Assembly: GCA_964537975.1 (NCBI GenBank)
Contig: CAZIDP010000002.1
Span: forward strand, 124,001-188,000
From: SCBR16-9 sp964537975
GTDB lineage: Bacteria; Hydrogenedentota; Hydrogenedentia; Hydrogenedentales; SCBR16-9
DNA: 64,000 nucleotides
Direction of reading: 5' to 3'
A program made the translations under genes and the position numbers. The notes beneath the pieces were generated by a model. It was not told the origin of the DNA. It saw only the letters and a program-made list of their open reading frames with translations, and made no database searches. This document shows, piece by piece, positions 53,946 through 62,303 of this stretch; position 1 is the first letter of the stretch; every line of letters begins with the position of its first letter.

Positions 53946-54719
53946 TTATTCGGAAATCTTCTGAAATTCATCTCTTTCATGCCAATCTTTGCTGGCAACA
54001 TCCCAGGTACGTGCCCAATAAATGAATGGTGTATCGACTGCTGCAATGATAACTTTTATAAAATACTTACCGACTGCCAGTTGCATTGCAGTTGCCAAAT
54101 CAAATATTGCCCACCATACCACCAGTCCATAAACAACCGTATCCAGTGCTTGCGAAGTCATTGTAGACAGATTGTTACGGAGCCAAAGGTGCTTTCCTTT
54201 GGTCCGACGTTTCAGCATATGAAACATCCATACATCATGCGTTTGGCTTATCAGATAGGCCAATAAAGAACCAAACACAAATCGCGGGGTAACGCCAAAA
54301 AGAACGGACAAGGCACCATGAACATTCTCTGACCATTCTTGTTGATCAGGTCGAACATTCGTAGGCAAGAACTCAAGACTGAGTAATCCCATGATCACCG
54401 CGATGACACTGGCGGAAAATCCCATGAGAACTGCCCGGTTTGCTTCTCGTTTACCGTATCGTTCTCCCAAAAGGTCTGTCGCGAAATAAATACCTGAGTA
54501 AAGTATGACTCCCATACTCGTGCTTATTCCAAAAACAGTGGTGATTTTTGGTCCCAGTAAGTTGCACAGCAAAATATTCAACACAATAACACTGTACAAA
54601 CCCATTTTTCCGAAAATTCGAAAAAGTAACAATGTCAACACTAAATCAAGACACACTATGGTAAGCCAGAGCAGTTCTTGATAATTTGCAAATGCTTCCG
54701 CCAAAAAGCCAGGTAACAT
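53946..54719 (-). CDS. YhhQ-type queuosine precursor transporter
   Basis: A 257-aa membrane protein with about six helices. The VUT/YhhQ signature includes GISTSMGVILYSGIYFATDLLGERYGKREANRAVLMGF, FGSLLAYLISQTHDVWMFHMLK and the ending KVIIAAVDTPFIYWARTW. YhhQ imports preQ0/preQ1 for queuosine tRNA modification. No preQ1 riboswitch or other queuosine gene was recognised in the window. The start at 54719 is the only Met near the first helix. Isolated minus-strand gene, separated from ybaB by 99 bp. Confidence 0.88.
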   Translation of the reverse strand: MLPGFLAEAFANYQELLWLTIVCLDLVLTLLLFRIFGKMGLYSVIVLNILLCNLLGPKITTVFGISTSMGVILYSGIYFATDLLGERYGKREANRAVLMGFSASVIAVIMGLLSLEFLPTNVRPDQQEWSENVHGALSVLFGVTPRFVFGSLLAYLISQTHDVWMFHMLKRRTKGKHLWLRNNLSTMTSQALDTVVYGLVVWWAIFDLATAMQLAVGKYFIKVIIAAVDTPFIYWARTWDVASKDWHERDEFQKISE

Positions 54720-54986
54720 GGATTCCCCTAACGCAAATTTGTAGAAATAACACGGAATTTAATTGGTTATTAAAACGATTTTTTCAAGCCTGCTTATTTC
54801 ATCTTGAGATAATATATCTGCTTAATCAACCAGTCCCAACGTTTAACTATAAGCTACATCAGCAATAGTCAATAAAAATTTTGCCATCAAATGCCAATAT
54901 TTTAGATACTTATTACATGATATATTTCTACTGAATCATACTGGTGTTTTATTAATTCACAAAACGTGTAATAAACAGGATCGACA

Positions 54987-55883
54987 ATGAAAGGTAATGG
55001 TATGAAAACAAGCGTAAGCAGATTTTGTATGGGTGTGGTAATGCTGTTTTGCAGTACTGCATATTCCAATGTGGAGGAAAGTGGAATGCAACTGTCGGTT
55101 ATGTCATTCAATATTCGGTATGGTACCGCGAATGATGGTGATAATTCATGGCCAAACAGGAAAGACCTGGTTATCGATATGCTTCGTCAATACAATCCTG
55201 ATGTGTTGGGTACACAGGAGATTCTTGATTTCCAGGTAGAATATCTGGCGAATAAATTGCCGGAATATGCCTGGGTCGGAGTTGGCCGACATACAGATGG
55301 TACTGGTGAAATGGTTGCCGTTTTTTACAAGAAATCATTGTTCAATCTTCTTGGGCATGGTCATTTCTGGTTGTCGGAAACACCAGACGTTCCCGGTTCA
55401 AAATCCTGGGACACAAGTTTAACCCGTATGGTTACTTGGCTTTTATTACAACCTATCGGCTCTGATGAAAAAATACTTTTAATTAACACCCATTTTGACC
55501 ACCGTGGTGAAGAAGCCAGGAGTGAAAGTGCGAAACTGATGGTTGAAATGGCTTCCTCATTGACAGATGGCCACACGACGGTAATCATCACAGGAGATTT
55601 TAACGCGAAAGCAGAAGTATCTGATCCCTGGCAAACTTTTATTAATGCAGGTTATCTGGATACCAGGCTTGAAGTAGACAAGCCTGTCGGTCCAAATACA
55701 ACTTGGAGTGCGTTTAAAGCTCCTGAACATGAAGCTGACAGCAGGATTGACTGGATTCTTTACAAAGGTGCGCATCAGACACTACATTGTGAAACAGTCT
55801 TATATAACATCGACGACAAATACCCCTCGGATCACTATCCAGTTTTCGCAATATTGCAGTCTTGTGCGCCTGAAAATTTATGA
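54987..55883 (+). CDS. Secreted endonuclease/exonuclease/phosphatase-family protein
   Basis: A 298-aa exported member of the EEP (DNase I/sphingomyelinase) fold. A signal peptide covers about 1-27. Catalytic motifs: SFNIRYGT (Asn), GTQEIL (Glu metal ligand), NTHFDHRG (His and Asp), ITGDFNAKAE (Asp-Asn) and YPSDHYPV (Asp-His pair) near the C-terminus. All the expected metal and general-base residues are there. The ATG at 54987 follows AGGA; a second ATG five codons on is also acceptable. Substrate could be nucleic acid, phosphoinositide or sphingolipid; monocistronic and not decidable from context. Confidence 0.9.
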   Translation: MKGNGMKTSVSRFCMGVVMLFCSTAYSNVEESGMQLSVMSFNIRYGTANDGDNSWPNRKDLVIDMLRQYNPDVLGTQEILDFQVEYLANKLPEYAWVGVGRHTDGTGEMVAVFYKKSLFNLLGHGHFWLSETPDVPGSKSWDTSLTRMVTWLLLQPIGSDEKILLINTHFDHRGEEARSESAKLMVEMASSLTDGHTTVIITGDFNAKAEVSDPWQTFINAGYLDTRLEVDKPVGPNTTWSAFKAPEHEADSRIDWILYKGAHQTLHCETVLYNIDDKYPSDHYPVFAILQSCAPENL

Positions 55884-56063
55884 TTGCAACGAGAAAAATT
55901 GCAGATTTTTGTGACTGGAATTCCTGCGTATATTTGATTTAATAGATTTTTTCCATCAAATTTTTACCTTACATAAATCATTGGAAATAAAGACGTTACA
56001 TGATTTATTATGCTGCTCAATTTCTGTAAGAGAATTTTTTCTATAAATTTATTGTTAAAATGC

Positions 56064-56093
56064 TTGACAAACTTTGATATGATGTGGTAAAAG
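56064..56093 (+). promoter_or_regulatory. Possible sigma70-like promoter of the small zinc-finger gene
   Basis: TTGACA (56064-56069), an 18-bp spacer and TAAAAG (56088-56093). The -35 is perfect but the -10 weak. It lies 84 bp upstream of the 44-aa gene start, with an A/T-rich UP-like stretch before it. Confidence 0.4.
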
Positions 56094-56176
56094 CATCGTT
56101 GTAAACGAGCTCGCCACGCTATTTCTTTTTCTTTCAACCCTTGTAAAATTCTCTCTCAGAAAGGCAGGTGAATACT

Positions 56177-56311
56177 ATGCAGTGCACCTTGTGCAATGAG
56201 CACATCAACGACAATGACATGTCTTTTGGCGATGCCATCGAAGTTGAAGGTGAATACTGGCACACAGATTGTTACGAAGAGTACCACGAGGAAATCCTCG
56301 AAACGGTATAA
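56177..56311 (+). CDS. Small zinc-finger-like protein, 44 aa
   Basis: A short gene likely missed by length cutoffs. The ATG at 56177 has an AGGTG-type site about 8 bp upstream, and the product is MQCTLCNEHINDNDMSFGDA followed by 24 more residues (IEVEGEYWHTDCYEEYHEEI, then LETV). It carries CxxC at 3-6 and HxxC at 29-32, a CCHC zinc set like half a LIM or a treble-clef finger. The protein is acidic. It is followed by a strong terminator (56366) and preceded by a perfect -35 box, so it seems to be an independently expressed gene. I do not recognise a family; DNA or protein binding is possible. Confidence 0.72.
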   Translation: MQCTLCNEHINDNDMSFGDAIEVEGEYWHTDCYEEYHEEILETV

Positions 56312-56769
56312 AACCGAATTTCCTTCGTAAAATCAATCAACAAACCATATTGTCACTTTCGTATGATACCCCGGGAACATTTTCAGGTTCCGGGGTATTT
56401 TACTTTGAAGCAAATTGCAATAATAATTTATTGGATAGGGGGTGTATACTCCCAGAATGCATCCGATGAGTTACTGAGCAATTATTGCTCGAAGCTGCGA
56501 AATGTTGATTAGGTATGCTACAATTTGCATCTTACTGTCTGAGGGCAATCAGCGTATTTTTTTAGAATTTTGTTAAAAAATTGTTTTGATGTGATATCAC
56601 TGTTGGTATACATCAAATTTTCATTGTGCGATTGGCTAAATTTATTTCTGACAATGCATGATTGGCTTCCAATTATTAATTATTGTGTTGGAGACCAGGT
56701 TGCGTAATACGATGTATTGTTTTACCGACCACGTCTGTTCCGCACACCAAAATCAGGGGTGCTTGAATT
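56312..56769. other. Intergenic region before accA
   Basis: 458 bases. The first part holds the terminator at 56366-56404. A near-perfect 14-bp dyad GGGTGTATACTCCC (56440-56453) and a palindrome GTGATATCAC (56591-56600) occur, but such short palindromes are expected by chance in 64 kb. No small ORF with a ribosome site was seen. The accA leader is AT-rich. Confidence 0.4.
56366..56404 (+). terminator. Intrinsic terminator of the small zinc-finger gene
   Basis: ATACCCCGGGAAC pairs with GTTCCGGGGTAT (one bulged G) around ATTTTCAG, followed by a short T-rich run (TTTTACTTT). It is 54 bp after the 44-aa gene stop. Confidence 0.8.
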
Positions 56770-57753
56770 ATGATTCGAAAACGTTCCACATCGGGAGGCG
56801 ACACGATTCTCCCTTTCGAAAAAGAACTGTATGATATTGAAGAAGAACTGAAAAATGCCGAGGACCCTGAGCAACGTTCTGTGCTTCTGCAAAAAAAATC
56901 GGCTGCACGTGAAAGGATTTATCGGGATATTACACCCTGGGAAAGAATACTGTTGGCACGACATCCACAAAGACCGCGTATGCTTGATTTCACGCAACGC
57001 ATTTTTGAGGATTTTATCGAGTTACATGGTGACCGGGCCGTTGGCGACGATGCTGCTGTTATCTGCGGTATAGCGCGATTTAAAGGAGAAACCGTTTTTG
57101 TTGCTGGACAACAAAAAGGCATCAATACTGATGAAAAAGTAATGCGAAATTTTGGTATGGCTCATCCCCAGGGCTACCGCAAAGCCATGCGTATTTTTAA
57201 TCTGGCAGAACGGCTGGGGTTTCCTGTCATAACTTTTGTTGATACACCGGCAGCACACCCAGGAATCGATGCTGAACGTTACGGTCAGGGGCCGATCATA
57301 GCGCAAAGCTTGCTTTCTATGCTGAACCTTAATACACCCATTTTAACAATTGTATTAAGCGAGGGTGGTAGTGGTGGTGCCTTGGCCGTAGCTGTAGGTG
57401 ATTGGGTGGCAATGTTTGAATATGCAATGTATGTTATTTGTCCACCAGAACGATGCGCGGAAATATTATGGCGTGATGTTGATAAAAAGGAACTTGCGGC
57501 ATCTGCGATGCGGGTATCCGCTCCAGAACTCAAGGAACTGGGTGCTATTGATAAAATCTTACCCGAATTGGAAGGGGCTCACAGAAACCCGGACGCAGCA
57601 GCAAAAGTAGTGGCAGATGAAATTTCCTTTTTCCTGGATGCTTGTAAAGAAAACCGTTGGAGTCGTGTAAACCGTCAAGAAAAATTTCGTAATATGGGTA
57701 TGTGGGAAGACATGCCACAGGAAACCACCAATGGTAATAGTTCGATTGTTTAA
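56770..57753 (+). CDS. accA: Acetyl-CoA carboxylase carboxyltransferase subunit alpha
   Basis: Part of the carboxyltransferase that forms malonyl-CoA for fatty acid synthesis, with AccD as its partner (not in window). 327 aa, the usual length. Family motifs are intact: LPFEKELYDIEEEL at the start, TPWERILLARHPQRPRMLDF, GDRAVGDDAAVICGIAR, HPQGYRKAMRIFNLAERLGFPVITFVDTPAAHPGIDAER, and SEGGSGGALAVAVGDWVAMFEYAMYVICPPERCAEILWRD. ATG at 56770 with an AGGGGTG-like site. A DUF167 gene follows 58 bp later. Confidence 0.96.
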   Translation: MIRKRSTSGGDTILPFEKELYDIEEELKNAEDPEQRSVLLQKKSAARERIYRDITPWERILLARHPQRPRMLDFTQRIFEDFIELHGDRAVGDDAAVICGIARFKGETVFVAGQQKGINTDEKVMRNFGMAHPQGYRKAMRIFNLAERLGFPVITFVDTPAAHPGIDAERYGQGPIIAQSLLSMLNLNTPILTIVLSEGGSGGALAVAVGDWVAMFEYAMYVICPPERCAEILWRDVDKKELAASAMRVSAPELKELGAIDKILPELEGAHRNPDAAAKVVADEISFFLDACKENRWSRVNRQEKFRNMGMWEDMPQETTNGNSSIV

Positions 57754-57811
57754 TTCGAAATTTATAATCCTACTCGGTTTTTATGAAGTTTCCAAGTGAA
57801 GTTGTTATAAA

Positions 57812-58111
57812 ATGGATGAATGCAATAATAAACTGCAAGAAAAAGAGGGGTATCTTTTACTGCAGCTCCGGGTACAACCCAAAGCTTCCAAGAACAAGAT
57901 TCAGCGAGATGACCATTGGGGCTACAGGGTTTACCTTACCGCACCTCCCATTGATGGAGAGGCAAACGAAGCATTGCGAACCTTTATGTCCAAAAAACTG
58001 GGTATTCCAAAGCAATGCGTATCGTTGGTAAATGGTGAAAAATCAAGAACGAAGACAATACGAATTGATGGCATGACTATGCCAAAGCTAATTACCAGGT
58101 TGTCAGATTGA
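57812..58111 (+). CDS. DUF167 (YggU) family protein
   Basis: A 99-aa small alpha/beta protein of DUF167. LRVQPKASKNKI near the N-terminus and YRVYLTAPPIDGEANEALRTFMSKKLGIPKQCVSLVNGEKSRTKTIRIDG are typical of the family: the A-PP-DG-AN-AL motif and the G-KSR-K motif. The biochemical role is not established; members often neighbour yggT-type membrane genes or translation genes. It lies between accA and the purine nucleoside phosphorylase gene, all plus strand and closely spaced (44 bp to the next start), so a single transcript is likely. The ribosome site is weak. Confidence 0.9.
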   Translation: MDECNNKLQEKEGYLLLQLRVQPKASKNKIQRDDHWGYRVYLTAPPIDGEANEALRTFMSKKLGIPKQCVSLVNGEKSRTKTIRIDGMTMPKLITRLSD

Positions 58112-58155
58112 TAAACCGGATTGGGTGTATTGTTTGATTTTGTGAAAGGCATAAT

Positions 58156-58977
58156 GTGGAATTAAGACATAAGTTAGATGAAGCAGTACAAACAATTAAA
58201 ACGCAATGCCAGACAACACCTAAGATTGGTATTATTCTGGGTACTGGCTTGGGTAGTTTGTCTGATGTTATTGAAGAAGCAGTTACTATCAAATACAACA
58301 ATATTCCCCATTTTCCCACCTCAACTGCTGACTCACATGCCGGTGATTTAATTCTGGGCAAGCTATCCGGTAAATCTGTTCTGGCCATGTCTGGCAGGTT
58401 CCATATGTATGAAGGCTATTCCCAAGAACAAATAACATTCCCGATACGTGTAGCAAAAGCATTGGGTATACACACGCTCATTATTTCAAATGCGGCAGGT
58501 GGTATGAACCCATTATTTGATGTTGGCGATTTAATGGTAATCACCGATCATATAAATTTTATGGGGGACAACCCATTGATCGGCCCTAATGATGATTCCC
58601 TTGGGCCTCGATTCCCCGATATGAGTGAACCTTATAGTTGGGACCTAATCAAACTGGCAGAGTCACTGGCATTGGACTTGAGTTTACCATTAAAAAGAGG
58701 CGTGTATCTGGGGTGTCCTGGCCCAAGTCTGGAAACCAGAGCTGAGTATCGATTTATGCGCATGTTGGGAGCTGACGCCGTCGGTATGAGCACGGTACCT
58801 GAAGTTATCGTCGCAGTGCATGCCGGGTTAAAAGTACTGGGCTTCTCCGCGATTACAGATTCGTGTTTACCTGATGCATTACAACCGGCAAACATAAAAG
58901 CAATAATTGCCACAGCCAATGCAGTTGAGCCAAATCTTACAAAACTGGTATTGGCCTGTATAGAAAAAATGGATTAA
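58156..58977 (+). CDS. punA: Purine nucleoside phosphorylase (trimeric, PunA-type)
   Basis: Cleaves purine nucleosides with phosphate for salvage. 273 aa, starting at a GTG (58156) after AAAGG. Family motifs: PKIGIILGTGLGSLSD, HFPTSTADSHAGDL, GRFHMYEGYS with the catalytic region, ISNAAGGMNPLF, GVYLGCPGPSLETRAEYRFMRMLGADAVGMSTVPEVI, and the Asn/Asp-region ITDSCLP. The last motif in low-MW PNPs commonly reads ITNxxxG; here it is ITDSCLPDA, where Asp in place of Asn may widen specificity towards 6-amino purines. That point is inference. Next gene on the same strand begins 132 bp later. Confidence 0.92.
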   Translation: MELRHKLDEAVQTIKTQCQTTPKIGIILGTGLGSLSDVIEEAVTIKYNNIPHFPTSTADSHAGDLILGKLSGKSVLAMSGRFHMYEGYSQEQITFPIRVAKALGIHTLIISNAAGGMNPLFDVGDLMVITDHINFMGDNPLIGPNDDSLGPRFPDMSEPYSWDLIKLAESLALDLSLPLKRGVYLGCPGPSLETRAEYRFMRMLGADAVGMSTVPEVIVAVHAGLKVLGFSAITDSCLPDALQPANIKAIIATANAVEPNLTKLVLACIEKMD

Positions 58978-59109
58978 TCGTTTTATTAATTTGATTATAA
59001 TTGATTATATTTATATTTTGCAGTATTGAATTCATTCATTATATTGACGTTATTAGATTTTATATTTATATTTTAAACCGTATCATACTGTTTACTGGAG
59101 AGTGCAATC

Positions 59110-60150
59110 ATGGCAGTTAAAGCTATACGTATTATTTTTGTGCTGGGGTGTATCATCATGGGGGCTATATGGGCCAGTTACCTGATCGAAGAGCGTCTTG
59201 GAGATTCACCTGAAACAAAAACAGTACTGGTCTGGATGCTCGTTGGCAGTTGCCTGGGTGGGGGGATATCATTATTTGTGTTGGCTTTACTGCATTTTGT
59301 CACCCAGGAAATTTATGAAAAAATTGCACCTGCATTATTCTCCATCGTTCTGGCCATTGTGATTGGTTATGGAATTGGAACGTATATTCTTCACTGGTAC
59401 CCAGATGCGGATCCAACCATGCAACTGTTTGTCGTCGTATCAATGGTCTTGATTTTTGGTTTTTCCGGAATAATGTTAGGGCTGACCCGTGCATCCAATT
59501 GGAACACACTGATTTCTGCTGTCGAAAAGCATAGTGTGGAAAAAGAAGATTTGAAACTGGTCGATACGAGTGTCATCATTGATGGCAGGATTGCAGATAT
59601 ATGTGAAAGCGGGTTCATTACAGGCAAGTTGCTGATACCACGATTTATTCTTGCAGAGTTACAGAATATTGCTGATTCTGCGGACGTGCTCAGACGCGCA
59701 AAAGGCCGTCGTGGACTTGATATTTTGAAAGCCTTGCAGCGTGAAGACTCCAAAGTAGTTGTAGACATAATCAACGATGATCCAGAAGAAGTCCATGAAG
59801 TTGACAGCAAGTTGGTATACCTTGCCAAGAAATTCAATGCAAAAGTTCTCACCAATGATTTCAATTTAAACAAGGTCGCTCAAATTGAAGGCATTGTTGT
59901 GCTCAACATAAATGATTTGGCAAATGCGTTGAAGCCGGCTGTTTTGCCCGATGAACGCATGGAAGTAAAGTTGATCAAAGATGGCAAGGAGCCCAATCAG
60001 GGCATTGGGTACCTGGACGATGGAACCATGATAGTTGTTGATGGTGGCCGGGAATTCATGGGGCACAAGGTTGAGGTAATCGTCACCAGTGTTTTACAAA
60101 CTGCTGCCGGTCGAATGATTTTTACCAAGTTTAACTCCTTACTTTCGTGA
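59110..60150 (+). CDS. PIN/TRAM-domain membrane protein (YacL-like)
   Basis: A 346-aa protein with four N-terminal membrane helices (about 1-115), a PIN nuclease domain (about 140-255) with LVDTSVIIDGRI (first Asp), AKVLTNDFNLNKVAQ (later Asp) and acidic ESGFITG..DSKLVYLAKK residues, and a C-terminal TRAM RNA-binding domain (about 275-346, MEVKLIKDGKEPNQGIGYLDDGTMIVVDGG). YacL neighbours ispD-ispF in many Firmicutes and other phyla, exactly as here. Function may be RNA cleavage at the membrane. ATG at 59110 with GGAG. Its stop overlaps the ispD GTG start by four bases (GTGA). Confidence 0.92.
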   Translation: MAVKAIRIIFVLGCIIMGAIWASYLIEERLGDSPETKTVLVWMLVGSCLGGGISLFVLALLHFVTQEIYEKIAPALFSIVLAIVIGYGIGTYILHWYPDADPTMQLFVVVSMVLIFGFSGIMLGLTRASNWNTLISAVEKHSVEKEDLKLVDTSVIIDGRIADICESGFITGKLLIPRFILAELQNIADSADVLRRAKGRRGLDILKALQREDSKVVVDIINDDPEEVHEVDSKLVYLAKKFNAKVLTNDFNLNKVAQIEGIVVLNINDLANALKPAVLPDERMEVKLIKDGKEPNQGIGYLDDGTMIVVDGGREFMGHKVEVIVTSVLQTAAGRMIFTKFNSLLS

Positions 60151-60836
60151 ACATTCAGGTTATTATAGCTGCGGCTGGAATGGGAGAACGTCTGGGAAAT
60201 CAACTTCCCAAGGCACTGGTTCCTGTAAAAGGAATTCCCTTGCTGGTACACACGTTAAGATGTGTTGATTCAGTTGGTATTCTTGATGATGCCGTGATAC
60301 TGTTTCCACCCGGTTGGCACAATGAATTTTTCTCTCTGATAAATAATTTTTTTGCAGATCGTAGTATAAATCTGGTAAAAGGAGGGAATTCCCGCCAAGC
60401 GTCTGTTGCCCTTGGACTGGAATGTATTGATGACAAGACTGATATTGTCGTTATTCACGATGCAGCACGGCCCTTTGTCTCGGCTTCTGTAATTCAGAAT
60501 TCCATTGACGCTGCGGCGGTGTATGGAGCGGCCACTGTAGCCATTCCAGCCGTGGATACCATACTTGAATCTTCTCCAGAACTTTTTCTGGCAAACACTC
60601 CGGACCGGTCGCTTCTCTGGGCCTGTCAGACACCCCAATCTTTCCGCATACAAATCATTCAAGATGCACATGTATTCGCATTGAAACAGCAAATCCAAGC
60701 CACGGATGACGCTTCTCTGGTGCGTATGAGCGGAAACTTGGTAAAACTGGTCAGGGGAAATGAGTTTAATTTTAAGGTTACAACCCCAACAGACTTGCTG
60801 TTGGCAGAAGTATTGATAGAGAAAGGTATATTATGA
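60147..60836 (+). CDS. ispD: 2-C-methyl-D-erythritol 4-phosphate cytidylyltransferase
   Basis: Third step of the MEP isoprenoid pathway: CTP plus MEP gives CDP-ME. 229 aa. It starts at GTG 60147 overlapping the upstream stop (GTGA). Motifs: VIIAAAGMGERLGNQLPKALVPVKG (CTP loop with Arg and Lys), the GGNSRQASVALGLE segment, VVIHDAARPFVS, and the C-terminal TDDASLVRMSG with the MEP-binding Asp/Lys region. It is coupled to ispF by an ATGA overlap. Confidence 0.95.
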   Translation: MNIQVIIAAAGMGERLGNQLPKALVPVKGIPLLVHTLRCVDSVGILDDAVILFPPGWHNEFFSLINNFFADRSINLVKGGNSRQASVALGLECIDDKTDIVVIHDAARPFVSASVIQNSIDAAAVYGAATVAIPAVDTILESSPELFLANTPDRSLLWACQTPQSFRIQIIQDAHVFALKQQIQATDDASLVRMSGNLVKLVRGNEFNFKVTTPTDLLLAEVLIEKGIL

Positions 60837-61309
60837 TGCGAGTTGGATTTGGTTACGATCTTCATCGGCTGGAGGCTGCAATCCCTATGGTACTTGGAGG
60901 TGTTAACGTACCTCATACACGCGGGCTTGTTGGCCATTCCGATGCCGATGTGCTGACACATGCTATTATAGACGCATTACTCGGTGCTGCCGCCTTGGGT
61001 AATATTGGAACATTGTTTCCTGATGATGACCCAGCGTATGAAAATGCCAACAGTATAGAAATGTTACGCATCGCCTACAAACGGTTGCGTCAAGCTGGCT
61101 ACAAGTTGGTAAATATTGACAGTACAATTGTTGCGCAACAACCCAAATTAAGCCCATACCTTGAGGAAATTTGTGAGAGCCTGGCTGTTTGTCTGGGTGT
61201 AGACCGCAGTGCAATATCGGTAAAAGTCAAAACCAATGAGCGGGTGGGTGCTGAGGGTCGTGAAGAAGCTATTACGACTTACGCGGTTGCGTTAATTGAA
61301 CGTTTGTAA
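60833..61309 (+). CDS. ispF: 2-C-methyl-D-erythritol 2,4-cyclodiphosphate synthase
   Basis: Fifth step of the MEP pathway, a trimeric zinc enzyme. 158 aa. The metal motif is GYDLHRLE, then MVLGGVNVPHTRGLVGHSDADVLTHAIIDALLGAAALGNIGTLFPDDDP, containing His/Asp metal ligands. The C-terminal KVKTNERVGAEGREEAITTYAVALIERL is standard. Two ATG codons in tandem at 60833 overlap the ispD stop. With ispD and a yacL-like gene it forms a compact operon. Confidence 0.96.
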   Translation: MMRVGFGYDLHRLEAAIPMVLGGVNVPHTRGLVGHSDADVLTHAIIDALLGAAALGNIGTLFPDDDPAYENANSIEMLRIAYKRLRQAGYKLVNIDSTIVAQQPKLSPYLEEICESLAVCLGVDRSAISVKVKTNERVGAEGREEAITTYAVALIERL

Positions 61310-61399
61310 GCTGATTTTCATTGCTCCCAGCTACTTTTACTGTCGGTTGTATTTATTAAGGGTATTACCAGTATTAAATAATCGCCTGTTATTATGGAA

Positions 61400-62215
61400 T
61401 TATTTGGATTTCTGGGTAATCGGATAAAATTGTTCCTGGAAACCTGAGTCGTACTGATAACTGAAAGCATTGTATAGTTGCACCAGATGGAGAAGCTCGC
61501 GAAGACCTATATTCCAGGCGGGTTCCAGGTAATCACTGTCATGACGCTTGCATGTTTCGTTTTCGGCTTCACCAGCGCCAGGTGCATAATATGCCTCGGC
61601 TAAAGCATCGCAATGATATGCTGCTGCATTGTACAGTTGGATGACTTGGAGTAATTCCGATAACGAAATAATTCTGTCTCGGTTAATATCAGCAGAATGA
61701 TAGGTTGCTTCCTGATCAAGGATCAGGATTTTCCCTGAAGTATAGATGACATCCATTTTGGAAGCATCTTGCGCGGCAGCGCTGGCTTCATAATATAGTA
61801 ACCAGGATATCTCGTCAGTATCCAAGTTATTGTTCAACTGGAGATGTAAGTAAATCAAATCGCCGGGATTTTCTAATGGTGCTCCCAGGGTTAGGATAAT
61901 GACTGCATGAGAATCTTGAATTCTACTGTACGTTTCTTTTCCCAAATCAGCTAATTCGGAAGCAAAAGTAATATCAACCAGTTCTACTTCTGCCACGTCA
62001 AAGTAAAGATTCAGTACCAAGGTCCCGACAGGTTGCGTGGTTTGCTCCAAGCGTACAGGGAGCGTGTGGATTTCTCCGGTACGGCCAGACTGCTGTGGTG
62101 TATTCAATAGAACATCAGCAGCTCCGGCATTACCGATGATGAGCAGGAGTACCCAAAGCAATACAGCAGCTTGATTATGCATGTTACAATATACAGAATT
62201 TAACCTGGTTGCCAT
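61400..62215 (-). CDS. Secreted cohesin-like protein with dockerin-like C-terminal repeats
   Basis: A 271-aa exported protein. A hydrophobic signal peptide covers about 13-32 (cleaved near GA/ADV); the Met at codon 12 (62182) is an alternative start. Residues about 33-168 look like an Ig/cohesin-type beta sandwich (GTLVLNLYFDVAEVELV, NPGDLIYLHLQL). Two dockerin-like motifs follow: residues 173-203 (HSADINRDRIISLSELLQVIQ...), with EF-hand loop positions D176, N178, D180, S184 and E187; and residues 225-256 (HDSDYLEPAWNIGLRELLHLVQ...), degenerate with an insertion. They are linked by a Cys-containing spacer (HCD...ETC). This type of paired motif is one I associate with Hydrogenedentota-like genomes. 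Probable cell-surface or complex-assembly role. Confidence 0.75.
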   Translation of the reverse strand: MATRLNSVYCNMHNQAAVLLWVLLLIIGNAGAADVLLNTPQQSGRTGEIHTLPVRLEQTTQPVGTLVLNLYFDVAEVELVDITFASELADLGKETYSRIQDSHAVIILTLGAPLENPGDLIYLHLQLNNNLDTDEISWLLYYEASAAAQDASKMDVIYTSGKILILDQEATYHSADINRDRIISLSELLQVIQLYNAAAYHCDALAEAYYAPGAGEAENETCKRHDSDYLEPAWNIGLRELLHLVQLYNAFSYQYDSGFQEQFYPITQKSK

Positions 62216-62303
62216 GTAATGAAGTTCCCCGATATCCTGAAACGCATTTCTACCTGGTCAACAATCTTGGTAATCAAACCTATAATATCGTATCACAGAA
62301 AAC

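Noticed and set aside
54720..54986. preQ1 riboswitch upstream of the YhhQ-like transporter
   Set aside because: I looked for the preQ1-I hairpin and A-rich tail pattern in the leader and saw no convincing match.
56591..56600. Perfect palindrome GTGATATCAC as an operator
   Set aside because: A perfect 10-bp palindrome is expected by chance dozens of times in 64 kb, so this site alone is not evidence.
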